DNA of 64,000 bases. Source: Morinoia aosen (taxonomy: Eukaryota; Arthropoda; Malacostraca; Amphipoda; Talitridae). The notes beneath the pieces are model-generated. The model did no database searches. It saw only the letters and a list, made by a program, of their open reading frames with translations, and was not told the origin of the DNA. The translations under genes and the position numbers were made by a program. Positions 1 through 10,980 of this stretch are shown here, piece by piece (within the stretch, counting starts at the first letter, position 1; each line of letters begins with the position of its first letter). The stretch lies in the NCBI GenBank assembly GCA_030386875.1, contig CM059575.1, forward strand, positions 17,694,293 to 17,758,292, written 5' to 3'.

Positions 1-2737
1 ACAATAGTAAAATTTGAAACTACCTATGCAAGAATGTCACTTTTCATCGTTTGAAAAGCTTTATTGTGCCGCTAATCGAGCCATTCGTTTGATGGAAAAA
101 AGATTTGATGAAGTTGAGCATTTATGTATCGGAACTTTGTAATTAAGAAACACTGAAATTATGTTGAAACACTGCAAAATAATTTGTCGAGACAGTGTAC
201 ACCAGAGAAAAAAGGAATTGTGCAAATTTCTAACACAGCTCTTTTACCTTCGATATAAGCTGGATCTGAGACTTCGGGTTGGTTGCAGCTACACTTGCGG
301 GAGCTGTAACCTTGCATTAAGTGTGTAGACAAAGTCATCACATAAAGAAATTATAAGCATTTTGTACTTAGAGAAAAAAGCAACTATCACGATATTTAAT
401 TCTGACATTGTAATAACTCTAGCAGAGCAATAATAATATGCAGTGAAAACTTCAGTGGATGGATCACTTCAATGCAGTTTGGATTGGTATTTATCTTACA
501 TTGAACCGGAGAGGATGAAGTAAGGCTTCGCTAATAATGGTAATTCTCAAAATGTATTCGAGATAGTTATTCGCACATCAGAAACAAGGGTACATCGAGC
601 TCTCACAATTTTTGCAGATTGTATTTTATTTTCTGTCAACATTATACAAAATCAGCAACAAATGAGGAAAGTAAACTTCTCTAATCGATTCTGAAACATT
701 TAAACCCCATAGTGACGACCAAGTAGTGGCCCTCACTCTTGAACCAAAGCATTGAAATTAAGCTTTTACCTCTCAATTAAAACCTGTCAGTTGTGATATT
801 TTGAAGAGTAAGAGAAAGCTGTAACGCCTATGATTTTCGAGATATTGTCACTGCCTTTGAGACCAGATGTTAGCAGCAATGGTTTAACCAGGGAACCATT
901 TAACAATGGTGCAATACACATAGATAGACCATCATTTGAACATTACATCAGTTTCTATTCTCAAAAATCATTTGAAATAATTCATCATTTTAGCAACATT
1001 GATGGTTTCAAAATAGTGGAAGCGATGTAAATGAAGAATTAAAATCTAATTATTTACTTTTAGTAAGATGAATATTTTTTTATTCTTAATTACAGGTGTT
1101 TACCATTTTTACCTATGTCTTCATGGGTGTAAACTTGTTGAAATATTTAATCAAAATCAATTTTATCATGTTTTCTAGATTTTGACTTTATTTTCAATTC
1201 TCCTGATGGTAGCTGCAGTTCACAGCCGATATGACGATTTTAAATGCTTGTTTTCTCCAAGAGAGTAATGTTTGTTCCTCAAAAATAGTATTAGGGAGAT
1301 TAGATCGCAACTATTAACTAATTTATCAAATAAATAAGAAGTTATGTAAGCTGTACAAAAAGCTAAATGTCGATTTACCGTCCATATGGACATCTATCGA
1401 TTTTTAAGTTGTTCTTCAAAATGCTCCCATCAAGCCCAAATCACAACTTCTAGTCGCTCTCGAATGCTCAGTAACGCTACGCAACAAGTTTTGAAAATAT
1501 TAATCTATACCTTGTTAATTTTTTAGGGAACGACTTGAAGATTCATTTGTGGGAGAGAGGGCCCAGACTTGAGATTCCAAAATGAATTATTGAGAAAAAT
1601 CGACCAAGTTGGAATCAAGAGAAGCGAGGACTACTTTGCAATATTCCAAAGCAGTTTAAGATAATTCTGTTATATTTTTTGAGTCTTGCTTGATACCGGA
1701 GAGAGTGCCCTGCTGATTGAGAGTGAACGTTTTCAGTTTTTTAGTTTCCTGAAGCGCTGGAGTGAAAAAATGTTCGATGCGTGACGCCTTGCTGAACAAG
1801 AGCGAGAACAGATTCCTATGATTTAGAAAGGGCAGTCCACAGTAAGTCCAGTCAGCCATTTGACGTCCATAACTGTTCATCAGGGGACTAGGATTTCAGC
1901 AAAAAACTTTTCATCACCATGTTATTGCAGCGGCTGAATTTCGTCTGAAAAGTGAAAAGTTTGCTAAACTGAAAGTGCTGTGTCATTGGAGATTGTGTTC
2001 TTCATGAACATGAACAGGAGAAACTTTGCTTTAGTAAGACGCTTATCCTTTTGGTGGTCTTTGAGTTGGTGGCGGTTATTTAATTCGAAGAGTTAAAAGT
2101 TCAAATGTTGTAATTGACTGGGTTCCTCGTGTTTCCACTCACATTCATTTTTCAAGTAAACTTTTTCAATGATTTGTTCGGGCATATCGGGCGCTTACTT
2201 CGACGAGTTTGGTATCTCAATGTAAAAAATTCGAAGGCGACCATTGTGAGCTTGATCTGTTCTAAGTTAATTGACCTGAAGCACAGTATACTAAGCTTAA
2301 GATTTTAAAGCCATCAACAACTTGACAATCAATAATTCTATTTAGCGCGCATAATACAAATAATTTAGCTAAATTTTAACTTAAATAATGATACATAATT
2401 ATAAATGTGTTGATTAATAGTACATTATGTTAAAGAATGCTCGAGATGAAACAGTTTCTAACATTTTTGTACATTTATTTGAATTAGATAAATTTTTCAA
2501 AATTCATATGCAGTTTAAAAATAGTCCAAAAACATTGAATCCAAAAATAGTCCAAGAACTTTAGCCCAAAAATTTTGGAAAAGTTCGAGGAAACAAAAGA
2601 TGTATAAATTAAACGCGCACCGCCTTATAGCACTGCTGAAAGATGAGAAGGTGAGAGCTCACTTTGTTAAGAAAATCTAACTTCATACTCAACATGAGTA
2701 GAAAATTTGCACCAATATTAGAAGTAAAGTTACTTAC
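1..2737. other. AT-rich DNA, no gene recognised
   Basis: No reading frame longer than about 75 codons and no recognisable domain, transposon terminus or tandem array was found here. It reads as ordinary intergenic or intronic DNA with poly-A/T runs. Confidence 0.6.
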
Positions 2738-2909
2738 CTTCACTCACCACATGCTTGGGAGTGGCAGCTAGATCAGCGCACACACGCTCATCACCCACCT
2801 CGAATTTGTGACTGGCAGTTTTATCCGCGGATACACGCCTCTCACCCACCATGTGCTCGGCATTAGAAGCTCTGTCCTCGCACATACGCCCCTCACTCAC
2901 CATGTGCTT
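2733..2909 (-). repeat. 51-bp imperfect tandem repeat, about 3.5 copies
   Basis: Units on the minus strand lie at 2909-2859, 2858-2808 and 2807-2757, with a partial unit at 2756-2733. They are moderately diverged, with no indels. Each begins AAGCA(C/T)RTGGTGAGT or a close variant, so each unit carries a GGTGRGT splice-donor-like word. The array lies inside the possible exon ending at 2738. Confidence 0.7.
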
Positions 2910-3014
2910 GGGAGTGGTGACGCCGTCCGAGAAGAAACAGCCACACGCCGGGTAGTGGGTGCCGCCATTCCCGACGCGGGCATCGCACATGCCTCGCAGC
3001 AGCCGGTCTCTCAT
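2738..3014 (-). CDS. possible 5' coding exon with 17-residue repeats
   Basis: Not recognised as a known family. On the minus strand an ATG at 3014 sits in a good context (A at -3, just after gcgac) and opens a frame of about 92 codons. The frame runs to a consensus splice donor (AAG before GTAAGT at 2737-2732), and a stop follows just inside the putative intron. The first 35 residues are Cys/Gly-rich (MRDRLLRGMCDARVG...). From residue 36 there are three 17-residue repeats and part of a fourth, with the pattern K/E-H-M-V-S/G-E-x-R-V/M-C/S-A/E-D. The repeats differ by substitutions only, so the frame is kept. The segment is GC- and CpG-richer than its surroundings. Seen: ATG, open frame, repeats and donor-like site. 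Inferred: that it is an exon. It could equally be a short decayed minisatellite that happens to stay open. Confidence 0.3.
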
Positions 3015-5640
3015 TGTCGCAATTTTAGAGGCTTATTTCAAAGAAACCGGAAAATGTCGCTGCATCCGCTATTGTGTTAGTCGCTTTTAATAAGGAACTT
3101 CAAGTACGTGGAATCATCGAAGGCGTGGTAAATTCGACTTAAAAATAGATAGCACCACTAACTTTTGAATAAATGGGTTGGAGGGAAATGTCAAATTGAA
3201 CAGTTTTCAGCAAGCGCTTTTAATTTTTTTCAAAGTCAACGTGAAATTTGGTTACTGAAAATTTTTAATGTATATATCTCTAAGATATAATGACCAATAC
3301 TTTCCTCGGATGCTTGAGGCACGGCGTTAATTTTTTCTAGTCTACTGATGAATGACCAGCAGATGAGCATGACCAATGCTTAAACAAAAACGAAATATTA
3401 GTTCATCCAAATGACGAACGTCGTTCAATAAAAGTTCACAACTTCAGCCAACGAACACTCAAGGCATCATCAGTCCATGGCTGCGCCAAAAAATAACTGG
3501 AGCCACAGTGTTTATTCTCGTTCGAGGAAGACAACTAGCATCCACGAAAGTCAGCTAGTCTCGACCTAATAACTCAAAAGTTGACAGGACAGATGAGCTG
3601 AAGACGTTCTGCGCTCCGTTTCGAGCAAATACTGCAGGTCATGTGCAGTATTTGTGTGCTGACAGCTCTGGCACGATAAGTGTGTGCCAGAGACAGCTGG
3701 CAGTGTCACAACTTAGCACTTTAGCTGGATTCGTCAGTAATGAGTGGCTTGAATGTTGCAAGATGCGTGCATCGTAGGGAATTTATCGGCAACATTCCCG
3801 AGCTTTGTACTTTGATTGTTTCATTTGTAGATTTTCACTCACGAACTTCTATATAGTCTGTCACTACAAACGCTTGAAAATATTTGCGTTTCACAACGCA
3901 TTTGCTTAAGATTTTCCGAGAAGTTTTCGTACCCTTCTACTATACAGGTATTGTTGAGGTAAATGTTACTACAAAGTAGAATAGATGACTCGATAAACTG
4001 TCTTTATATTTTTTAACATAGCATATCAACAATTTTCAGAATATCGTAAACTAACTTCAAATCCTTCTATTAAATTTCTTTACATCAACTGGTACATGTA
4101 CGTTGAAAAAAAACTTAAAATAGAACTTTTCGGATGCCTATCACAGGGTAAGTTCTGAAGCACGTTCTGATATTGCTAGCGCTTTCATATCACAGGTTGA
4201 ACGATGAATGCACCTTCAAGTTTAATTCTTCATGTAGTTGACATCTTGAGTGCCTCAGTTTGCACTATAGGGCTATTCAACATTCACTGTATAGCAAACT
4301 GCAGAAATTCAACGTCTGCTTGTGTATCAGCGTCACTTTCTATTCCGGTCACTGAAGCACATTCGCTAAATTTTCACAAAAAAAAGAGACAACAAGGAAA
4401 TTGTACTCTCCTCACACTCATGTTAAACTGCGGCTTCGCATATTTCGATTCGAAGAGTATCTTCTCAGCTTGCAGTCATATAGTTCTAGTAAGCAGAAAA
4501 TGGTTGAAAGAGACCAAAATTGACGTTCATTGAACTACCCTGATGCTCATCACAAGACTTTTCCAAAGAATGGAATCTCACGCAACATGCACAGCGTTTT
4601 GTACACGTTGCTTGATATGACACGATGATATGTATCAGTTCTGAAATCACATCTGCCTCGTAACACAGAGAAGACATCAAATATTCATGACAAAACGTTC
4701 CTTTCTATCGCGGCATCGCCAAATACTCAGAACGAAAGCCACGAACCACCTCTTCCTTGTACACAAGGCAATATTCCGACACTGTATCACTGCTAGCAAC
4801 TGAAAGAACACTACTCTCTGGAATTTCAGCGTTGCATTCAGTAGTTTTCATTAGTTGAATTTATGTCATTTCAGTTTAAAAACTTGCATAATATTCACTC
4901 GCATAATAATGTTCACAGCTTCCTTAAGAATTTACACGCTAAATATAAATGGGTTAATTGTTCGTTGAAGATGCATTGGAACTAAAGTTCACTGATGACA
5001 AGTTCACGCGACCTGCACATGAGAACACCACCGTGCCTGAGAGGGCAACTGCCCGCTCGTGTGGTGCGCGGCCCCTGAAACATACGCACGTCACTCACAC
5101 GCACTCAACAATGTGAAAATTCATACCAAATTAAAATTCTTAAAGATATGGTGAAGGTTATGAAGTCAATTGTTCCGCTGAATTTCTAGAAAAGTTTAGA
5201 ATCAAGTAGATTTCAAGATTTCTTCTGGTTCTGGCCAAATACACAGATAATGCTAAATGTAAGAGCGGTATATAGGTTCCATGGTTATGTAAAAAATAAG
5301 AGAAATCAGTCACAGCACGCATGTAATGATGTTGTTTTTTACCAAAACAGAGTAATGAGTTCAAATAAAACTTTCAACATTTATTTCTCGTTCAATTTGT
5401 TAGATGTTCCTCAAAAAACAACGAATCCTATCTCTGTATCACCTGTGGTAAATAAATTGTTTGTTTAAATTGTTTGTTCAAAACCCACTCTTTAAAAATA
5501 CATAATTCGATATCGTGATGTCGGTTAAAAAGCATATTTAAACAAAGCACTCTATTATTCGTACTACAGAATGCGGATCAGTTGTTAATTCAGTAGCTTC
5601 TCCGCAATAGTGAGCAGTGTGTTCCCAACCCCGTTTCGTT
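3015..5640. other. AT-rich DNA, no gene recognised
   Basis: The only notable frame is an ATG-started 109-codon one at 4204-4533 (plus strand). It shows no domain, repeat or compositional sign of coding and is no longer than chance allows in a window this size. No transposon termini were recognised. Confidence 0.5.
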
Positions 5641-5674
5641 GATGTAATGAGCCGTGGGTGGGGTGAGCCGGCGT

Positions 5675-5893
5675 ATTGGCTGCGCCTCACGGTAGAAGAA
5701 ACCAAGTAGGGTCAAACCAGTCTTTTTTCGTCGACCGTTTTCCAATACTGACGTCATGGCAACGAAACAAAAACAGCGTTTATATTGCATCTGACAACAC
5801 TGGTAGCCCCAAATGTGACACCATTATTGGCCTAACGACATGTCGCAATGGTGACGTAATAAAGTTTGTTTGAAATAAATCCGTTCTATTGGC
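5675..5893 (+). promoter_or_regulatory. promoter-like cluster of CCAAT and CRE motifs
   Basis: Within 220 bases there are inverted CCAAT boxes (ATTGGC) at 5675, 5826 and 5888 and a direct CCAAT at 5742. There is also a perfect palindromic CRE (TGACGTCA) at 5749-5756 running into ATGGCAAC, which resembles an RFX half-site, and a CRE variant (TGACGTAA) at 5852. NF-Y and CREB/ATF binding to such words is established knowledge; that this cluster is a promoter is inference. It lies just upstream of a CpG-rich segment at 5955-6135, which fits a core promoter and first exon on the plus strand. No TATA box or clear initiator was identified. Confidence 0.35.
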
Positions 5894-5954
5894 TAGCTGA
5901 ACAAGAGAAGGTGTATTTTCCCCATAGAAATGACTCTAACTTGTTTCCTCTACC

Positions 5955-6150
5955 GTGCTGCGCATCTACGCCGCCGCGGTGTTCGTCAGCGTGTCGGAAG
6001 CGCCGGTCCAGGGCAATGCTGGTCACAAGCGTGCTGCTCTGCGGCCTGGTCACCTCGCTAGGCAAGATCGCTCGCGATCCGCCGCCGGCTTCCGGAGCCG
6101 TGCTCCTGCCATCTTCGTGACCCTCGTACTGGTGGCCGCAAAGGTCGCAG
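5955..6150 (+). other. CpG-rich segment, possible 5' exon
   Basis: This is one of the most CpG-dense stretches of the window (many CG dinucleotides from CTGCGCATCTACGCCGCCGC onward), in otherwise AT-rich DNA. Two frames are open across it. One could encode a hydrophobic stretch (AIFVTLVLVAAKVAVF) near its end; another starts at the ATG at 6015 (MLVTSVLLCGLVTS...) and stops at 6118. Neither is recognised. The position immediately after the CCAAT/CRE cluster makes a first exon plausible, but no clear splice donor decides it. Confidence 0.3.
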
Positions 6151-7043
6151 TTTTTTTTCCCTCGCTATTTTCTAGTTTCTGAGAGTAATATCTACATGTT
6201 TACGTATGGTTAGGTATAATGTTATATTATGCTTTTCATAATTACGTATCAAATCTTCTTCAGAAGTCTTAACTTGAGCTTACTGTTCATTTCAATACAA
6301 TTAATATAACTGAAACCTACTCCTGTTGATGAGCGGCTTACATTTCATTAAAGGTTTAAGCACTTAATGAAGCTCTCGTATTGAAGCCTCTTCGTTGAAG
6401 ATTTACTGTTGAGGAGCATCTCTTCATTCGATGTATTTTCCGTTTATTTAAAGGCATCGCTCGCCTCTTGGAACGGGACATTTTTCTAAGGAGCGCTATT
6501 CATTAATGTTTTACTTCCCAATCCATGTGTATATTAAAGCAGCTACTGATTTTTTAATTTCTTGAGTATAATTTCTCACAACAGAACTATAGGATGTCCA
6601 TGAAGTCTCTTTCCCAGTTTAAAAAGTTATTCCAAATGCAATTGATAAGATATTTTATTCAGGTTTGATCTATTGTATTCAGTGTTTATTAAAGTTTTTA
6701 ATCACATTTTGCATTTGCGCGTTTCAGGGATCCTGTTTGAGAAAGGTGGGCTGTTGAATGAACCCCTAAATAATGGATGATCCAAATCGGCTCACAGGTC
6801 TTATGCAAAGTTTACCTCTTATGCTCAGATGATCGGTGAATGTGCTATCAAGACGCCCACGTGCTTTGTGGACATTTACGTTGACAGTTGTCAATTTCCT
6901 TGATTCCTAATTTACAATCTATTCATGTTGACTGGAACTCGCTATTGGTAGTCTTAGAATAGTTTCAACACTGCGACCGCTAGTTTGCCGGCCGCTTTTT
7001 TTCGAGTCTAAAGCATACGCTCCTTCTTTTGGGAGCAACACAT
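6151..7043. other. AT-rich DNA, nothing recognised
   Basis: No open frame of note, tandem array or transposon end was seen. Confidence 0.5.
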
Positions 7044-7271
7044 CTAACACGTTGACCGCGATGTGCTAAATTGAAGTTCAATATTCACCTCAAATTCGAA
7101 GTCAACTGTAGCTAGTAATTTTGAAAATAGCAAATATTAACTAGGTCGTGTCTTCATTTAGCTTTGATTGAGTATTTATGAAAGTTAAGTTTGTGACTAC
7201 AGGTCGGTTAGCAGCATTATGAAAATTCCCTCCGTGTACACCGGCGGCTCACGTCGCAACCAAGGTGATAA
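7044..7271. mobile_element. piggyBac-like miniature element, copy 1
   Basis: Non-coding element of about 220 bp (7048-7267) with terminal inverted repeats. The left end is CACGTTGACCGCGATG; the reverse complement of the right end is CACCTTGGTTGCGACGTG. Flanking tetramers are CTAA (7044-7047) and ATAA (7268-7271), readable as a decayed TTAA target duplication, the site used by piggyBac transposases. Two related copies lie at 29107-29330 (opposite orientation, intact TTAA on one side) and 36880-37107. All share the subterminal string GAAAATTCCCTCCGTG. It encodes nothing and would need a transposase supplied in trans. Family assignment is inference from TTAA plus terminal repeats. Confidence 0.65.
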
Positions 7272-8130
7272 GCCCTTGTCTACTGACAGTAACTCCAGTG
7301 CCTAGTGGGCAAGTGCTTCCAGCTTTGGGCAACTTACAAAATTTTAAAGTAGTTTTACTAGTAGGGAAATAGTTTGAAATAAATAACGAAATTAGAGCAA
7401 TGAACTACATGTATGAAACTATTTTTTAGACATTACAGCAGCCTTGCACGTAGAATTCGCTATTAATTTCCACAAGTTTAAGCCACATGGTACGTGCAAC
7501 GCATTTAATGACTTTTTCATTTAACCGGAGTAAATTTTTTTCAGACGCTCATTCGTTTGCTGATAAGTTTGAGCAAAAACTTAATTGATGATTTTCAAAC
7601 GTAAAAACTTTTATTGTAGCATCAAATACTTTTTTCACGAAGTATATATTTTATAGAAAAATAATTTTCTAGTTTAAAATAGAGAAGTAGGCGCCTGCTG
7701 AAGCGGAAAAAACCCTTGTCAGGTAAATTTCACTAATATTTTAGGGTACCGACTATATTTATCCCTGAAAACTTTTCTCCAAAGTATTCGAGTTTTGGTA
7801 CACAATGGGTTAAAGTTAGTGTAGGGCCAATAAGTGCGTTAGATTAAGACTTTTTGCTGCTCCGCAGGTCGCCTCGGGCCAGAATAGTTTTTCGTTTTTG
7901 TTGAGTTTCCTGCAATGGGAGCGATTCCACAACATCAAAAAATATACCCGACAAAGGAAATCCCATTCCTCTCGTAATTTATTCCTTAATCAATTCTTCG
8001 GAGAATGCCTCGCTGTCGTATTTAAAGTTCGCCCTACCATTCCCCTATAGAAATGGATAACAAAATCTAACTGAAAGTACGCACCAGGCATTACGAATAT
8101 AGAATCGTCCACGCCCGTCACATGTTCCTT
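7272..8130. other. AT-rich DNA, nothing recognised
   Basis: No supported feature; includes ordinary poly-T/poly-A rich sequence. Confidence 0.5.
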
Positions 8131-8156
8131 CACACACACACACACACATATATATT
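8131..8156. repeat. (CA)n(TA)n microsatellite
   Basis: A short run of CA dinucleotides followed by TATATA. Confidence 0.9.
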
Positions 8157-8191
8157 ATTATTACATTAATTAGATTAAAATTCTCTCATCA

Positions 8192-8435
8192 CTAACAAAA
8201 AACGATCTCAAGAAAGCGATTAAAAGATAGTTTTTTGTTTGGACTGTGGAAAATGTGAAGTGTGTGCACAAGGGGTGCTCCCACACAGGATACCCAGCGC
8301 ATGGGAACAGCAAATTAGGAAGGAAGAGAAGATGAGACAAAGAGATGATGAAGAATGCATGAAAACTCTAATACGCAAAATAGGCACGAAGAACAGAAGT
8401 TCAGGAAACCCATATATATATGGCTGAGGTAACTT
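8192..8435 (+). repeat. dispersed repeat, copy A (pair with 25099-25345)
   Basis: Diverged but collinear with 25099-25345. Shared landmarks in order: CTA(A/G)CAA, CGATCTCAAGAA, CTGT(G/A)GAAAATG, a purine-rich block around AGGAAGGAAGAG / AGGAGGAAGAG, GCATGAAAA, GAACAGAAGT / GATAGAAGTC, and GCTGA(G/A)GTAACTT. This copy has an open frame (8239-8427, non-ATG start) with a charged stretch (RKEEKMRQRDDEECMK). The other copy encodes a similar charged stretch (RRKSMKRQRRDSEESMK). No family is recognised. It could be an old transposon or retrocopy fragment. Confidence 0.5.
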
Positions 8436-9144
8436 ATTAATGTACCTCGACGTAATAATTCGGAACTTGATGGATTTGATTTTAAAGGCGTGGAATACTA
8501 AAAATTTCTAAAATATCTATCGGATAATTTAGACAAACCTATCTAACCCAAACTTATTGCCTATCCTACTCTCATAAAAAACACCCCCATGTACACATAC
8601 CATAGCTTTAGTGACGCAATACGCTACAATAAGCATATGACAGTCTACTTCTCTACAAAAAAGGTCAAAGCAACTACGATTTTTTAATTACTATCAGTCT
8701 TATAGGTCCAGAGAAAATCAATAAAATAGAGGGAACGTGAATGTTTTAAATGCAATTCATTCGCAGTACTATTCTAAAGCTTAGGAGGATGATTTATGCT
8801 GGGATAATTTTTCAACCAAATTTGCCCGGGTTTTCTTTTCCACTTTTTAAGCAAGAGTCCTGGAGGTTCGAGAGAGCTGAAAAAGATGTTGCACTCTCGT
8901 TGTCAGACTTGAGGTGCAGGAAATGAAGAGCGAGTAGACGGCGAGATGAGGGAGAGTCAGGACACGGCACCACATGGGCAGGAGGGGCAGTCGGAGATCA
9001 GTGTTACAAGAGAGCAGAGGGGTGAGGGTGAGTGGTCTCAGCCTGACTGGTCCATCCGCTTTACTATGACCCCGTACGCTGCGCTGCTGCTATTTCCGAT
9101 GGTGCTCAGACTACTGCTCGTGATGCTCTACGCAAGAAAATACT
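8436..9144. other. AT-rich then purine-rich DNA
   Basis: The first part is plain AT-rich DNA. From about 8860 to 9030 the plus strand is strongly purine-rich (GAGAGAGCTG, GATGAGGGAGAGTCAGG), one of several such tracts in the window. An ATG-started 66-codon frame at 8946 lies in it without recognisable similarity. Confidence 0.5.
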
Positions 9145-9434
9145 AGCAGTACTAGGCCGCACTGGACGCACACGCGGCGTGCCCTGCACGACACTAGCGG
9201 TACAAGGCTGCACTGGACGAACACGCCTGTGTGCCCAGCATGACACTAGCGGTACTAGGCCGCACTGGACGCACACGCAGCGTGCTCTGCATGACACTAG
9301 CGGTACTAGGCCGCACTGGACGCACACGCGGCGTGTCCTGCATGACACTAGCGGTACTAGGCCGCACTGGACGCACACGCAGCGTGCCCTGCCTGACACT
9401 AGCGGTACTAGGCCGCACTGGACGCACACACGAC
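9145..9434 (+). repeat. 51-bp minisatellite, about 5.6 copies
   Basis: Tandem units begin AGCGGTACTAGGCCGCACTG at 9145, 9196, 9248, 9299, 9350 and 9401. The period is 51 bp with one 52-bp unit. The array is GC-rich, with few substitutions between units. The period is a multiple of three, so several frames on both strands stay open; these are artefacts. Confidence 0.95.
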
Positions 9435-10980
9435 TCCGCGTTCCGAAAAGCGCTAATATTTAGGTTCCATCGGTGAACGTGATGACGCCAGCTGGCTGCA
9501 CCGCAGCGGGCAGCGAGTAAAGTGACAGCGGACTCCCAGGTCAGGTATAATAAAAATATTAACAACTGCTCAGAAATTGGTGATTTAACAGTAAGCGTGA
9601 CGATAAAAAATGTTGGCTAGTATATTGTAACTTTGCGAGAAGGTCCAGCAATGCTCCGGTTATGAACACACAACAAAAAATTCAATAATGTTCTTCTTTT
9701 GTAACGTGGCTATTGTGTAAATATTCGTGATCCGAAGCCACGTTCACTTTTCTTAGAATAAACTTTGGGTGCTAAGATTCAGCTCCGAAAAGATGTTTCT
9801 TTAACCATTACAGCGGACGATGTGGGGCAGCAAATGAAGCGAGATTATGAAACTCCTTTGAGCAAGCAAATAAAACAAATACAAACAGAGTAAGCACGCA
9901 GCGTCGGTTGCAACTGGAGTTAAAGATACGTTGGAGTCCACAATGCAGCAATGACTGCAGGAATAGTTTTTGAACGCTTATAGCGTAACAAATTGTGCTT
10001 CTTTCGAGGCACCAAAGGAACTTAAATTACTCCCCTCTCACGAAATTTTCATTGACAATTTGCATACTCTTACTGACCCTGTCTTGTCATTCTGATAAAC
10101 AAGTGAACTCAGGGAGGCTGAAAGTTATAGAGTGACGCTGACTAAAAAGTTTTTTATGTCTTCAATGTCCCGTGCTCGGTTTTATTGCTGAAACTTTTAG
10201 GCATTCAAGCATTCATTCTTCACCGAGGCTGGGGAAAAACACGGCTCTGCACAAGGACGGGGTAAACCTATCGAAAGAATTCGATATGAAATAACGACTC
10301 GGATCACTGGGAAGGCCTTGATCATGCTAAATGTATCGTAATTTTCTAGGAAGCCGCTAGAGACACTTCGAGTGAAAGAATAGAGGCGCAGGCCTCTGCC
10401 TCAGAAGTTAGAGGGAAAAACTCAGGTCCAAGTGATGAAGTATTTCATCATGATCATTACTTCACAAAGAAAATGTTGAAAAAAGAAACGTTCTGAGATT
10501 TTTGTTTACTTCCACGTATTTCCAAATAACATTAACAAAATGATTAACAAAGAGACAATTTTTTTACAGCATGTACATAAGTGTTTAACCACTTAAATTT
10601 CGAACTGTATACACAAAAATGCAATATTAAGCTTAAACGTGTCTACCTAAATGACTTTGGATGGCCACTCTAAAATACACGCTGTCCCGCTTCCTGAAGA
10701 GAATTTTTTGATCGTTACAAGCGATTTTCTATGAATGCAACGGCAGCTTTTGCGCCGGAAGCATTATTAGAGTTAAAACTGGTAAAACACAATGTCGAAC
10801 ATTTTTACTTTTTCCTATTTTATTACAATAGTAATATGTTTAAAAAACTATCATTTGAAATAGTAATATTCTACAGAGATCAATACTTGAAATCACGATG
10901 GTACAAGTACAATAAACTATTGATAATTTAGGGGTGCGCGAGCAGGGCTGAGGAGGGGAGCGAACACGAGGGGCAGTGCA
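9435..10980. other. AT-rich DNA, nothing recognised
   Basis: No supported gene or element. A short near-palindrome (TGATGAAGTATTTCATCA) lies near 10433-10450. Confidence 0.5.

Noticed and set aside
4204-4533. 109-codon ATG frame
   Set aside because: No domain, no repeat, and its composition is like the surrounding AT-rich DNA; length is within chance expectation.
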